Positions 1-11,140 of a DNA stretch of 64,000 nucleotides are shown here, piece after piece (the stretch's first letter is position 1; each line of letters opens with the position of its first letter). The stretch is taken from assembly GCA_002007465.1 (NCBI GenBank), contig LNAC01000233.1, forward strand, positions 1,441,776 through 1,505,775, read 5' to 3'. The DNA comes from Ailurus styani. Lineage: Eukaryota > Chordata > Mammalia > Carnivora > Ailuridae. A program made the translations under genes and the position numbers. The notes below the pieces were generated by a model that was not told the DNA's origin, did not search any database, and was given only the letters and a program-made list of their open reading frames with translations.

Positions 1-152
1 CCTTTGGCTCAGGTCATGATCCTGAGGTCCGGGAATTGAGTCTCACATCGGGCTCCTTGATCCATGGAGAGTCTGCTTCTCCCTATACTTCTCCCCTGCT
101 TGTGCTGTCTTGCACATCCTCTCTTCTCTCAAATGAAGAAATAAAATCTTTA
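1..152 (+). mobile_element. CAN-SINE, 5' end cut by window edge
   Basis: The sequence starts inside the tRNA-derived head (CCTTTGGCTCAGGTCATGATCC), passes through the TCTCACATCGGGCTCC core and the pyrimidine-rich section, and ends in AAATGAAGAAATAAAATCTTT. This is the Lys-tRNA-derived carnivoran SINE in plus orientation. It directly abuts the next SINE, so its right target-site duplication cannot be seen. Confidence 0.85.
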
Positions 153-374
153 GAGTCACCTGGGTGGCTCAGTCAGTTAAGTGGCTGCCTTCGGCTCAGG
201 TCACGATCCCAGGATTCTCGGATCAAGTCCTGCACATCGGGCTCCTTGCTCAATGGGGAGCCTTGTTCTCCCTCTGCCTGCTATTCTCTACCCCTCCCTC
301 TCTCTCTTTGACAATTAAATAAATAAATAAATAGAATCTTTAAAAATAAATAAATAAAATCTTTAAAAAAAAAA
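153..374 (+). mobile_element. CAN-SINE, full length
   Basis: The complete order is present: head CACCTGGGTGGCTCAGTCAG, core CACATCGGGCTCC, (CT)-rich section, AATAAATAAATAAAT, then a doubled AATCTTTAAAA tail. The doubled tail (about 336-374) probably includes the resumed tail of the upstream SINE at 1-152. If so, this copy inserted into that older tail. Confidence 0.9.
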
Positions 375-844
375 GTATTTGTTCTTTCAATTTTATAAGT
401 CTCTTTAGGGCATTTCGTATTGTGTTTATTCAAGCTTGCATGATTTTTCTTTCTTTTGAACATTTTTATAAATAAATAGATAAATATATGTATGTATGTA
501 TTTTTTTAAGTTCCACTCATCTATTTCAAGTATTCCTTTTCTCCAGTTTATTTCCAAGTTTTTAAAATCCTGATTAATGTTCTTCTTTATTACTTTTTAC
601 AATTATGTTAATTATTTCAGTTAATTTTATTTTTTATTTTTAAAATTTTTTTTAGAGAGAGAGAGAGAAAGAGGGGGCAGAAAGACAGGTTTTATGCTAT
701 ACTTTTAAGAGGTGGGGGTGGGCCAGAATATGTTTTCTAGCTTCATAACTCTGAAGTTCCTCTGTTGTTTTATAAAATGATTAAAACATGGCCTATTTTC
801 TGAGCTCTGGTTCCTCTGCTCTTTCCCCATGTTTACCTGGATTT
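375..844. other. AT-rich intergenic stretch with a SINE tail relic
   Basis: There is no coding signal. (ATGT/ATAA)-rich simple sequence lies at about 470-505. At 636-700 a T-rich run followed by AGAGAGAGAGAGAAAGAGGGGGCAG looks like the 3' half of a minus-strand CAN-SINE whose head is lost. The rest is unassigned. Confidence 0.45.
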
Positions 845-845
845 T

Positions 846-933
<88 letters not shown>

Positions 934-935
934 TT
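845..935. repeat. (TTTC)n microsatellite, about 22 units
   Basis: An uninterrupted tetranucleotide array runs for about 90 bp. Uninterrupted arrays of this length are normally highly polymorphic. It encodes a spurious FLSF-repeat open frame that should not be annotated as a gene. Confidence 0.97.
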
Positions 936-1316
936 TGCCCTGATGTCCTGTAACCTAGATTGTCACCAATTTTTCCTTAGTGAGAGGTTTGCTCTAAAAG
1001 TGAGCTCAGGATTTTAAATTTTGAGAATTCCAGGGATGGAGACCACATCAGCACCTGCTGATCTTTCCACAGGTTACCTTGCTCTCACCTGCAAATGAGA
1101 ATTTGTAGAATCCCCTGAGAGTCCTCATGCTTACAGAGTAACTGTTGGTGATTTTGGACTCCCTTTTTCTCAGGGTACTCTGATGCTCCATTTTGCTCTT
1201 TCCATTTCCTCCCACATAAGTGCAGACACCAAGTAGGTCTTATCACTGTTGCTGGTTCATCCTCAATTCTCATATTTTGGGGTTATTATGAGCCAGTTTT
1301 ATTGTAGATCCTTATA
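936..1316. other. Unassigned intergenic DNA
   Basis: Nothing recognisable. The open frames here are under 65 codons with no splice or codon pattern supporting them. Confidence 0.5.
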
Positions 1317-1333
1317 TTATTTTGATAAATTCT

Positions 1334-1723
1334 TTTTTAAAATATTTTATTTCTTAAAAAATTTTTTTAGAAATTTCATTTATTTATTTGACAGACAGAG
1401 AGCAAGAGTGTGTGCATTCGTGCACAAGTGGAGGGGGAGGGGCAGAAGGAGAGGAAGAGGTTGAGGAAGAGGTTGAGTACTGTGACCTGAGCTGAAGGCA
1501 GATGCTTAACCAACTGACCCACTCAGGCACCCCTAGATTTTATTTATTTATTTTAGAGACAAAGAGAGTGTGAGCAGGGGGAGGGGCAGAAGGAGGGAAT
1601 TCTCAAGCAGATTCTGAGCTGAGCATGGAGCCCAACTAAGTGCTCGATCTCAAAACCTTGAGATCATGATTGGAGCTGAAATCAAGAGTTGGACGCTTAA
1701 CGGACTGAGCCACCCAGGCACCC
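1334..1723 (-). mobile_element. Outer CAN-SINE, split by a second SINE in its tail
   Basis: The body is at 1534-1723 and ends with the reverse head GAGCCACCCAGGCACCC. Its tail resumes at about 1334-1359, left of the inner SINE. The flanks TTATTTTGATAAATTCT (1317-1333) and TTATTTTGATATATTCT (1724-1740) form a 17-bp target duplication with one mismatch that encloses both SINEs. Confidence 0.85.
1360..1533 (-). mobile_element. Inner CAN-SINE nested in an older SINE tail
   Basis: It reads T-rich tail, ATTTATTTATTTGACAGACAG, GA-rich section, then CTGAGCTGAAGGCAGATGC and a diverged head ACTGACCCACTCAGGCACCCC. It lies wholly between the left target duplication and the body of the outer SINE, so it is the later insertion. 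Confidence 0.85.
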
Positions 1724-1740
1724 TTATTTTGATATATTCT

Positions 1741-2912
1741 TATACTATATCCTTATATTTTTAGGTTCTTATTCTTTTGGGAGTGTGTTTTTACCCCAGA
1801 GATCACCATATGAATAAATATGTGACTCCCTTGGGCTTCTCAGACCACACCTAGTAATCATTCTGTACTTTTCAACCTTGCTGTGTATCACAGAATGCAG
1901 CTTCAGAAGCAGAGGGGAGATAACAGACAGACTATCTAGGGTTTTGCTCACAGTGGGAAGGCCTCTGGATTTGCCTAAACCTGATGAGCCGGCTTATCTA
2001 AATTTTATTGTATTTGAACTTTATCTCTGAGCCAGTTCTAAAGTGCTTCAGAATGGAGACGTGGGAACTTAGTATCATTCCATCTCTGAGTTAAAAAAAT
2101 ATTCTCTAACCTAGAATATTAATGTCCTTACCCTGTGAAACTCTTAGCCTTTTGAAATCACTGTTTTTAAATAACTGTCTTGATCCTCTATTAGAAGTAA
2201 AGTCTGTAAAGTTCTTAACTGTAAAGGTATTTGATGATCTACTTTCAAGATAAGTCTAAAGTTAGAAGATAACGTCATATATATGAGGAAAGAAATCACC
2301 GTTGATTCATGGTCAGTGTTTCATTGTTAGAGGAGAGGCTTGGAATTTCTACTGAGTTTCCGAAGTCAGTTTTATATATATATGGGTTTAAAAACAGTGA
2401 ACATTTTCCTGAACTGCTGATGTACAAATGTGGGGCATATCTTACTTTAGGAAGTTGTTCTGTAGTAAAATACAATACTTGGAGCTATTTAAAAACAAAA
2501 CAAAACAATGCCCTAGTACTGTTGAAAGTTTCACTTGCTCAGGGACAGAATAATTGATGGGATTTTAAAAATCACAGTCATGGCTTTGCCATTTCTGATT
2601 TCTTGGTCCAGTTGTTAATTACTAAAAATGTCATTTAGATTTTCCTGTGCATTTCCTCATCAACAAGTAAAAGCTTTTGATTACTATTCCATGAGGAATT
2701 AGCATGGATAGGGAGAGAAAAGAAATAGGAAAGATTGAAATAAAACAGAAAATGGAAATTATAAAGATATTTGCTGGTTTGTATTTTAAGGTGTTAAGTT
2801 CACACATCACAAGAAATTTTATTTCCTTGAAGATTTAAAAGCTGGGAACTCAATGGTTTACAAAGAAATTATTTCATTGCATTCACTGTTTTATATAATA
2901 TCTTTCCCTTAG
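1741..2912. other. Unassigned AT-rich intergenic DNA
   Basis: About 1.2 kb with no recognisable repeat or gene. The open frame at 2309-2557 has no family resemblance and no supporting signal. Confidence 0.5.
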
Positions 2913-2925
2913 AAATATAGAACAG

Positions 2926-3042
2926 GGATGCCTGGTTGACTCAACTGGTAAAATGTGAGACTCTTGATTTTGGGTTGTGAGTTTGAGCCCTATATTGGGT
3001 ACAGAGATTACTTAAATAAAGAAAATTTAAAAAAAATTAAAA
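2926..3042 (+). mobile_element. Short-type CAN-SINE
   Basis: This copy has a diverged head (GATGCCTGGTTGACTCAACTGG), TTGAGCCCTATATTGGGTACAGAG, ATTACTTAAATAAAG and an A-rich tail. It lacks the long pyrimidine section. The target duplication is AAATATAGAACAG (2913-2925) and AAATATGGAACAG (3043-3055), one mismatch in 13 bp. Divergence suggests an old copy. Confidence 0.85.
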
Positions 3043-3339
3043 AAATATGGAACAGTTTCTAGCTTGGTCCCCAAATTCCTTAGTGCCATGTCTCCCATGG
3101 TCCTGCCTCTATTGGAGCAGACACTAAACGGAAGCCAGGGAAGTAGGATTTATGATCTCTGCACCACTGTGAGCGTCCAAGAACAGCAGAAAGAACATGG
3201 CAGTGAGAGGAGAGAAGCAAGCATGCAGATGAAGAGTTCACCACTGGGGAAGTCCTGAGCCCCTCTCTAGAGATCAACTTCAGCTTTGTGCTTTTGGTAG
3301 TAGAATTTTCCTTTACACTTTCCACTTAGTACGTTACCG

Positions 3340-3480
3340 TCCACACACCAAGTAGGCCCTCAATGAATAACCAAAGCAATAACCTGCCCGGTCAGGATAA
3401 AATTCAAATGTTGCTTCTTCTATGAAGCCTGCCTTAATCTTTGGTCAGAAGTCATCTCTTATATTTCCTTTCTCTGAAGA
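3340..3480 (+). repeat. Possible L2/MIR-type relic
   Basis: AAATTCAAATGTTGCTTCTT followed by CTATGAAGCCTGCCTTAATC resembles the L2 3' region reading roughly CTCAAATGTCACCTCCTC then GAGGCCTTCCCTGACC. The match is weak and rests on pattern memory. Confidence 0.3.
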
Positions 3481-3559
3481 CCCATGGAGCCCTGTATGAC
3501 ATATGTTTCTTGGTGTTGACTAAAGTTCACCCTAAAGTCTTTAACAAACTTTAAGGCTG

Positions 3560-4117
3560 TGGGAAATTGTATTTCTCCCTGGTGGAAGCTTCTATGTATT
3601 TATCCCATCCCATAGATTCTTCTTACAGTAGGACTGACACTCCTCCCTCCCCAAGATGGGGCTGCTGGGAGTATAGTTCCTCTTCTGGAATCAGGGCGGG
3701 GTTCATGACTGTCCCAACTGCCCCAGTACAGTATGGCTGAAGGGATCCCATATGACTTCTGAGGCTGGGTCACAGAAAGAAGAGAGTTCCTTTCCTTCTA
3801 CCTTTTCCTTGATGCTTACCTCAGAATCCAGAGTTGCGATGTAAGGAAGCCTAGGACTCGGCTAGATCTGTGACCCAAGACCAGCATCCACCACCAGATG
3901 TATGTGAATAAATCTTCAGATGATGTCAACCCCAAGACTTTGAGTCTTCCATCTGAGGCCACAGGCATTGTGAAGGAGGGCTAGACATGTCCACCACGCC
4001 GTGCCTGATTTCCTGATGCATGGACACTGTGAGAGATAATAAAGGACTACTGTTGTTTTCAAGTCACTAAGTTTTAATTGAATTCATTCATGCACCAATA
4101 AATGGCTAACTAGTACA
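3560..4117 (+). mobile_element. MLT1-like (MaLR) LTR
   Basis: The 3' part follows the MLT1 plan: AATAAATCTTCAGATGATGTC, a CCCCAAGACTTTGAGTC block, then GTGAGAGATAATAAAGG (polyadenylation signal), TTGTTTTCAAGTCACTAAG and an end reading AATAAATGGCTAACTAGTACAA. The 5' boundary is uncertain. It is an ancient solo LTR with no internal region visible. Confidence 0.6.
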
Positions 4118-4355
4118 AATGTACATGAGGGTTCATGTGTAAATGTTTTTTCATCTTCATCGCTTTTCCTACTCCTGACTTTTAACTTCTGAGCCATCAG
4201 GATGGTGGTTTGCACACACAACAGAAATCATATTTCTTTAAATAATTATGAGGATTAAATAAGATCACACACAAAAGCATCTAGCAGAATGATCAGTAAT
4301 ATGAAGTGATCAAGAAATACTAATTGAATGTGAAATTTACTAAATGAATTATTTA
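4118..4355. other. Unassigned intergenic DNA
   Basis: AT-rich, no feature recognised. Confidence 0.4.
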
Positions 4356-4359
4356 TTTT

Positions 4360-5160
4360 TTAGCTTTATTACTGTTGTATAAGTTTAATGTTGTGTAAGT
4401 TTAAGATGTATGTGTTGATTTGATAAACTTATATATTGTAAAATTATTGTTACTACTATAGCATCAGCTAACATCTCCAACATGTCATATAATTACTTTT
4501 TTTTTGCAGGCAAGACTCTTCAAGATTTACTCTTTTAACAACTTTCAATATATAATACGGAATTATTAGCTATAAGCACCATGCCCTACATTAGATTCCT
4601 AGGACTTATTAATCTTGGAAGTGGAAGTTTGCACCCTTTGACCAACATCTCCTTACTTCCCCTACCCCTCAACCACTGGTAACCACCATTCTACTTTGTT
4701 TCTATGAGTTCAGCATCTTTAGATGCTACATATTAGTGATATTGCACAGTCTTTGTCTTTCTCTGATTTATCTTGCTTTGCCTAATACCTTCAAGGTCCA
4801 TCCATGTTGTCACAAATGGTAGGATTTCCTTCCTTCTCATGGCTGAATAATATAGTCCGTTATATATTACATTACAGTATAACATAATAATGTGATGTAT
4901 CACAATCACATCTTTTTTATCCATTCATCTGTTGATGGACACTTAAGTTGTTCCATATCTTGGCTATTGTGAATAATGCTGAATTGAACATGGAAGTGAA
5001 GATATTGTTTTCAAGACCTTGTTTTGATTTCCTTTGGATATAGATGCAGAAATGAGACTGAAGAATCATATGGTAGTTCTGTTAAATTTTTTGAGGAAAC
5101 TCCATTCTGTTTCACAGTGTCTGTACAATTTACATTCCCACCAACAGCGCACAGGATTTT
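4360..5160 (-). mobile_element. Old LINE-1 3' end
   Basis: Read on the minus strand this is the end of ORF2 followed by the 3' UTR. Plus-strand landmarks are CCACTGGTAACCACCATTCT, TCCATCCATGTTGTCACAAATG, TTTTATCCATTCATCTGTTG and ACATTCCCACCAACAGCGCA. Frames are broken throughout. It is 5'-truncated, and two SINEs sit at its right edge. Confidence 0.8.
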
Positions 5161-5172
5161 TGATGGATTTAA

Positions 5173-5384
5173 AAGAAAGATTTTATTTATTCATTTGACA
5201 CAGAGAGAGATAGTGAGGGAGAGAACACAAGCAGGGGGAGTGGGAGAGGGAGAAGCAGGTTCCCTGCTCAGAAGCAGGCTCCAACGCTGAGCAGGGAGCC
5301 TGACACAGGGCTTGATCCCAGGACCTTGGGATCATGACCTGAGCCAAAGGCAGATGCTTAAGGACTGAGCCACCCAGGCACCCC
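5173..5384 (-). mobile_element. CAN-SINE
   Basis: A full minus-oriented SINE: AAGATTTTATTTATTCATTTGAC, GA-rich section, GCAGGTTCCCTGCTCAG, GGACCTTGGGATCATGACC, then GAGCCACCCAGGCACCCC. TGATGRATT-like sequence occurs on both sides (5161 and 5385), suggesting a short target duplication. Confidence 0.9.
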
Positions 5385-5394
5385 TGATGAATTA

Positions 5395-5576
5395 CTTTTT
5401 TAAAGATTTTATTTATTTATTTGAGAGAGAGAGAGTAAGTGAGAGGGAGAGGGAGAGAGAATCTGTAGCAGATTCTGCACTGAGCACAGAGCCCAACATG
5501 AGGCTCGATCCCACAACATTGAAGTCATGACTTGACTTGAAACCAAGAATTGGATGCTTAACCAACTGAGCCACCT
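5395..5576 (-). mobile_element. CAN-SINE
   Basis: A second minus-oriented copy immediately downstream: TTTTTAAAGATTTTATTTATT, GA-rich section, GAGCCCAACATGAGGCTCG, GATGCTTAACCAACTGAGCC. TGATGGTT follows at 5577-5584, again similar to the flank of the preceding copy. Confidence 0.88.
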
Positions 5577-6700
5577 TGATGGTTTTATTATGTGTTTCAG
5601 AGAGAATCACTTTGCTGTGATTTTTTTTTTTTGGTGACCTTTATGAGCTAGGATATCCAAATTTCTCCCCAGATTTGAGAAGTTTTCAGCCATTATATCT
5701 TTAAATAAACTTTCTTCTCCCCCTTTCTCTCATCTCTTTCTGGAACTTCGATAATCTACAAATTGGTTTTTCTGATGGTTTCCCATAGCTCACAGAGGCT
5801 TTCTTCATTCTTTTTCATTCTTATTTCTTTGTTCTTTTCTGACTGGATAATTTTGAAGTCCCTGTCATCAAGCTCACGAGTTCTTTCTTTCTTTCTTTTT
5901 TAAGATTTTATTTATTTGTCAGAGAGACAGCAAAAACAGGCAGAGTGGCAGGCAGAGGCAGAGGGAGAAGGAGGCTCCCCACAGAGCAAGAAACTCGATG
6001 CCAGACTTGATCCCTGGACCCTGAGATCATGACCTGAGCCAAAGGCAGAGACCCAGCCCACTGAGCCACCCAGGCATCCCGAAGCTCACAAGTTCTTTTA
6101 TCTGCTTGATCAAGTTGTTGATGTTTTCTATTACATTTTTCATTTCAGGCATTGTATTCTTCAGCTCCAGAATTTCTGTTTTGTTCTTTTTTGTGATTTT
6201 TGTCTCTTTGTTAAACTTCTCATTGTAACCCTACATTGTTTTCCTGATTTTGTTGAATTGCCTTTGTCTTCTTGCAGCTTATTGAATTTCTTAAAATAAC
6301 TATTTTGAATAATTTATCTGGTAAGCCAGAGATCTTCATGGGCTTGCGCTTGGTAACAGGAATATTACTGTGATCTTCTGGTGGTCATGTTACTTTGATT
6401 TTTCCTGTTTCTTCAAATTTTGCATTGCTATCTTCACATCTGAAGTAGTAGTCATCTCCTCCAGTCTTCACTGTCAACTCGAAAGCAGCAGAACTCTTTA
6501 TTTTTTTGCTGCAGCAGTGTGCTGACACTTCTCTGTAAACCTGGACTTCCACAAAGGCTCTCTCATATGGGGGTAATTATCTAAGTCAGTGTTCTCTAGG
6601 AGCTTTTGCACCATAGCCAAGAGGGGCTGAAGCCAGTTCATGTGCTGCTACAGGACTCACAGCTAGGACAAAGGTCTGTCTGCCTATTGCCTGAAGCACT
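5577..6700 (-). mobile_element. Ancient retroelement relic, probably L1 5' region
   Basis: Blocks such as TTTTCAGCCATTATATCTTT, TTTCTGGAACTTCGATAATC, TTCAGCTCCAGAATTTCTG and TTGAATTGCCTTTGTCTTC recur in many mammalian genomes. I associate them with the 5' part of old minus-oriented L1 elements. A SINE interrupts it at 5887-6081, and the text resumes cleanly afterwards. The family name is uncertain. Confidence 0.4.
5887..6081 (-). mobile_element. CAN-SINE with (CTTT) tail
   Basis: Minus-oriented SINE flanked by AAGCTCACGAGTTCTTT (5870-5886) and AAGCTCACAAGTTCTTT (6082-6098), a 17-bp target duplication with one mismatch. The tail has become TTTC-rich. The head CCCACTGAGCCACCCAGGCATC is the PyACCCACTGAGCC type. 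Confidence 0.93.
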
Positions 6701-7185
6701 GGTTGGGGAGACTTCTCCTTGATTCCTTAGCAGATGGTGCTGCGTCCCATAATGACCTCAAACACACCTTTGTTCATGGGTGCCAAATTTTTGTTGTTTT
6801 GGGAGACAAAAATGAGGGACATCATCTGCCACCATGATACTGATGTAACTCTTCTTATAAGCAAATTATGACTTTGCTTCCTCCGTGTATCATGCCTGTG
6901 TGATACAGAAGGAAACAGTCTATTCACATCAGTTTAGTAAAGGCAAGTTTCATCTGTTAGTAAATGTTAATGGAACCAATTGCAGTTGTACAAAACAGCA
7001 AGTTAATTGATTAAAACCTCTATTTCTTATTTGGTTGTTCTATGTTATATTTATATCCCTATTCTGTTCTGTCTCCCATTTCATTTTCTTGCCTTTTAAA
7101 TTCTCAGACAAATTTAAAGTTCACATTGGATTTGTTTATTTGGTTAAGGCCTATGGAAGGTTTGATTAGAATTTCTTAAATGGCA
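6701..7185. other. Unassigned intergenic DNA
   Basis: No repeat or gene recognised. Confidence 0.4.
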
Positions 7186-7186
7186 G

Positions 7187-7369
7187 GGCACCTGGGTGGC
7201 ACAGTTGGTTAAGTGTCCAATTCTTGGTTTCAGCTCAGGTCATGATCTCAGTGTAGTGAGATCAAGCTCCATTTCAGTGAAGTCTGCTTGGGAGTCTCTC
7301 TCCCTCTGCCTCTCCCACTCATGCTTTCTCTCTCAAATAAATAAATTAATTAAATAATAAAATAAAAAT
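7187..7369 (+). mobile_element. CAN-SINE, older subtype
   Basis: GGCACCTGGGTGGCACAGTTGG head, TCAGCTCAGGTCATGATCTCA, then CTCCCTCTGCCTCTCCCACTC and an AATAAATAAATTAATT tail. TTTCTTAAATGGCA on the left and TTTATTAAGTGGCTA on the right are a diverged target duplication. Confidence 0.88.
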
Positions 7370-8209
7370 AATTTATTAAGTGGCTAGTTAAAACTGCATT
7401 TCATTTCTATTTTTGTCCCCTAGTATAGGAAATGGTTTCAAATACCACAGGATTATATGGAAACATGTGGGTCCTGTAATCATTTGCTGACCTTTCAAAT
7501 GGATGTTCATGAAATATTTGTTACCTATTTAAGGGTGAGGTGATAGAAGGTTGTTAGTAACACCTGGGCAGCTCATCTGTGTATGAGCCTGATCTGGCTG
7601 TGATGTCTATTATGATTGGCTATCATCTCAGTCCTCTCTAAATGGTATTCACTGTGAGGAGTTCAGCCTTCCCAAATAGAGGGTGCTTCTGTGTTCTGCC
7701 AAACACATACAGAACATACTCTGTGCCAGATTTTTGTTTTGTTTTGTTTCATATTTGCATAAGACATGATCTTTATGAAGAAGGCCAGTTCTTTTGCATG
7801 TAGTGTAGCGAGTTTGCAGACCTGATGTCAGGAAAGCTGGAAACTTAGTTTCTCTGTACTCCTCTTAAGTGCCTTTCAAATAAGACAATGAGAGTGTCAG
7901 AAATAAATTACCTTAAAAATTTTTGTCTGCTATATGATTTCATCTTTTGGGCATATGGAGCTGCATGATAAATCTATATAGAAAAAAAGGAGAATACGTA
8001 TCAGTTACAGGAGAAATTCCAAGGAATTAAGTCTATATCCTTTAGGTTAGTTTAATATTATTCTGATTTATAAAAACTCCATATGATTCAGAGCTAATAC
8101 TTTAAGGATTTTTTACAAAATCTTGGTTCACTGAATCAGTGAGTCATTTATCACAAACCATAGGATCCATGAAAGAAAGAGCACCTAATCAATCATTGCA
8201 ATGTTGATC
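7370..8209. other. Unassigned intergenic DNA
   Basis: About 840 bp, AT-rich, no feature recognised. Confidence 0.45.
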
Positions 8210-8259
8210 AAATCACTGTATAATTCTAATTTTATTTACTTATTTTATATGTTTATTTT

Positions 8260-8451
8260 TTATATATTTTAAATATTTTATTTAGTTATTTGAGAGAGAG
8301 AGAGAGCACAAGGAGGGAGATGGGGGAGCAGGAGAGGGAGAAGCAGGCTCCCCGCTAAGTAGGGACCCCAATGTGGCGTTTGATCCCAGGATCCTGGGAT
8401 CATGACTTGAGCCAAAGGCAGACAATGAACTGACTGAGCCACCCAGGTGCC
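8260..8451 (-). mobile_element. CAN-SINE nested in the compound block
   Basis: Minus-oriented: TTTTATTTAGTTATTTGAGAG, AGAAGCAGGCTCCCCGCTAAG, CAGGATCCTGGGATCATGAC, GAGCCACCCAGGTGCCC. It lies left of the L1 piece. Confidence 0.9.
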
Positions 8452-8484
8452 CTTTATTTACTTATTTTAAAATATTTACTTATT

Positions 8485-8911
8485 TATATATACAATGGAA
8501 TACTACTCAGCAATCAAAAAATGAAATCTTACTATTTGCAACAATGTGGATGGAACTAAAGGGTATTATCCTAAGTGAAATAAGTCAATCAGAGAAAGGT
8601 ATTTATCATATGACTTCACTCATGTGGAATTTAAGGAACAAAACAGAAGATCATAGGCAAGGAGGGGAAAGATAAAATAAGATGAAATCAGAGAGGGAGA
8701 CAAATCGTAAGATACTCAACTATAGGAAACAAACTGAGGGTTGCTGAAGGGGAGGTGGGTGGGGGGCTGGGGTAACTGGGTGATGGGCATCAATGGGGGC
8801 ATTTGATGGGATGAGCACTCGGTGTTGTGTGAAACTGATGGATCACTGAAGTCTGTCTCTGAAACTAGTAATACACTATATGATGGTTAATTTCATTTAA
8901 ATAAAAAATAA
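8485..8911 (+). mobile_element. LINE-1 3' end, 5'-truncated
   Basis: It starts at ACAATGGAATACTACTCAGC, the region encoding the C-terminal ORF2 motif MEYYSA. It continues through AAGTGAAATAAGTCAATCAG and the GGGTGATGGGCATCAATGGG 3' UTR to AATAAAAAATAAA. Only about 430 bp remain and no intact frame survives. Confidence 0.85.
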
Positions 8912-9096
8912 AGATTTGTTTATTTATTTTAGAGAAAGAGAGAGAGCACAAGCAGCAGGGACAGAGTGAGAAGGTAGAGAGAACTTCAAGCAGACTCCTT
9001 GCCCAGTATGGAGCCTTGGGCAGCTTGATCTCACAACCCTGAGATCATGACCTGAGCTGAAACTGAGCTCAACCAACTGAATCACCCAGGTGCCCC
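8912..9096 (-). mobile_element. CAN-SINE body (outer element)
   Basis: GATTTGTTTATTTATTTTAG, GA-rich section, CTGAGATCATGACCTGAGC, CCAACTGAATCACCCAGGTG. It ends exactly at the right copy of the 16-bp target duplication. Confidence 0.88.
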
Positions 9097-9112
9097 AAAT
9101 CACTGTATAATT

Positions 9113-11140
9113 TTAAAAAAATGTTAATGTCTATACGAGGGAAATGTGATGCTGTCATTGCTGCATATGCATCACTAGATTTTAAGCATATAATCCTCAA
9201 AAATTTGTGGTCTGTTGCTATAAATACATAATGGAAAATTTCACCCAGAAAATAATTTTTATGATTACGAATGCTCAATGTTTGCATGGAAGAGAAGTTT
9301 ACTCGTTGACCAAATTATGTTTATTGAGAAATAAGTAACAAAACAAATGATAACAGAATGACACTACAGTCATGAAATAACTGAGATGCTCAACAGTTAA
9401 ACTGCTAAGACACCAGCTGAAAGTCAGACAATGAAGAAGTAAAAGAGATGAGTTCTAATAAACTGAGAACTTACTATGGGGCAATTGGGTGAGAAACATT
9501 CAGTTTGGTTTTGCAAAAGCTTCAGGGTATGCAAATTACAAAGCTGAAGCCAGAATTTCAAGTCTAGAAAGAGACACTAGATACCTAGCTACATTGAACT
9601 ATCTACTAGAGTGCTTTATTTATGCATAAATATTATTTTTAGCAGATTAGGTCTAGGATTTAATATTTATGAGAGATTATTATGACTTAAATAAAATGTT
9701 ATAGCTATAGGAAGTTATTTTTCTTGTTCTGAAGATTTTCTTTTGATTTGATTTTCTTTTTCTTTTTCTTGTTTAAACTTCAGCACTGAGGTGAAATATA
9801 GGGCATAGAGAGAGTGCTGATTATTTTATAATAGTTTGAAATTTTGCTAATTTTTAGAAAAAAAATTATTTCATCGTATTAATCAAATTAAGGAATATTA
9901 CAGAAAACAACTGTCAAGTTATTACCAAATTATGTCAAGTTCAAGGAAGTCAAAGAAAGATGGAAGAACTGTTTTAAATTGCTCTAAAGAGTTCATGGCT
10001 AAAGGCAGCACATGATCCTGGATTTGATCTTGAACCTGTAGAATTTTTTTTTCTACAAATGGAATTGTAAAATTTGACAAAATGTGAATGGGTCCTGTGA
10101 ATTAGATAGTTTTAATATATCAGTGTTAATTTCATTATATAGATGGCGGTGCTGTGATTATATAGACCATTGTCTTTATATTTTAGGAAATATCTACCAA
10201 AATATTTAGAGTCACATTTGCAATTTCTTCTCAATTGGTTCAAAAAAATTATTTACACATATGTGCATGAGAGAGACGGATAGAATGAGAAAACAAACGT
10301 AGAAACTATTCACCATTGGGGAAACCCAGCAAAAGGTATACAGGAATCTTTAACTATTCTTTTAAGTTTTTAATAATTTGGATGTGATTTTTTTAAGTAA
10401 AAAAAAATCAAGAAAAATATTTTCTACAATATTCTCCACAGGTTTCAGTTTTTTGGTGAAAGAAAAGTCAAGATAAATTAGCAAAAGCTAAAAGTTAATC
10501 ACTCAGCTTCTGTAAATATTCTTTGTAATTTGGGAAAATTGACTTTTCATTTGAATGATCTCATTTTGAATCACAACTTTTAAAGGCAGTTTATGGCTTT
10601 TAGCTCTCTGCTCGTGTCTTACAACATATAAGATTTATGAACCCTTTCAAAACAGTTTTGCAATATAAAAATTCCCAATTTTGTGTTTTTTAAAATTTAT
10701 TACCCCTAAAATTGTTCTAATAAAGGGTCTTCTAAAACTTAAACAAAATATTAGACTTCTAGGCCATGACTAGAAGCTTGACGGAAACGTTGATAAGCAA
10801 ATGAGACATGGTACATGAACTTACTTACAGAATATTTAAAAAATTCAACCTTAGGTTGAATTTAACTCAGATTTTTATTCCATATCCACACACATTAATG
10901 CTTTCATTTATTTTCATTTTATACTCTCAATAGCATACGGATTTTGGAGATGCCATTTTTTCCTATTCCTCTCCCCATTCCTCCCCACCATGACATTAGA
11001 TTTTAGACATTAGATTGATCTCATCTTCTGTAGCCTCTCCTTGTCCCAATGCACTATCAGAATATAATCTTTCCTCATGGAGTGCCATAGTAAAGACAAA
11101 AATAAACAAATAATTCAATTATAAATAAGAAATTCTTCTT
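9113..11140. other. Mostly unassigned AT-rich DNA with a possible L1 3' relic
   Basis: About 2 kb without a gene. At 10300-10405, ACCATTGGGGAAACCCAGC then GGTATACAGGAATCTTTAAC and TTTTAAGTTTTTAATAATTT resembles an ancient plus-strand L1 3' terminus. The remainder is not recognised. Confidence 0.4.

Larger units (their letters stand above)
8226..9096 (-). mobile_element. Compound insertion: outer SINE body 8912-9096 with nested elements
   Basis: A perfect 16-bp duplication, AAATCACTGTATAATT, lies at 8210-8225 and 9097-9112. The SINE body 8912-9096 (minus) touches the right copy with its head. The left copy is next to T/A-rich tail sequence. A second SINE and an L1 3' end lie between that tail and the body, so they landed inside the outer SINE's tail. 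Confidence 0.85.

Noticed and set aside
153..374. Regularly recurring short words as a CRISPR array
   Set aside because: The recurring text is dispersed SINEs and microsatellites in a eukaryotic genome, not a repeat-spacer array.
829..1017. FLSF-repeat protein
   Set aside because: A translation of the (TTTC)n microsatellite.
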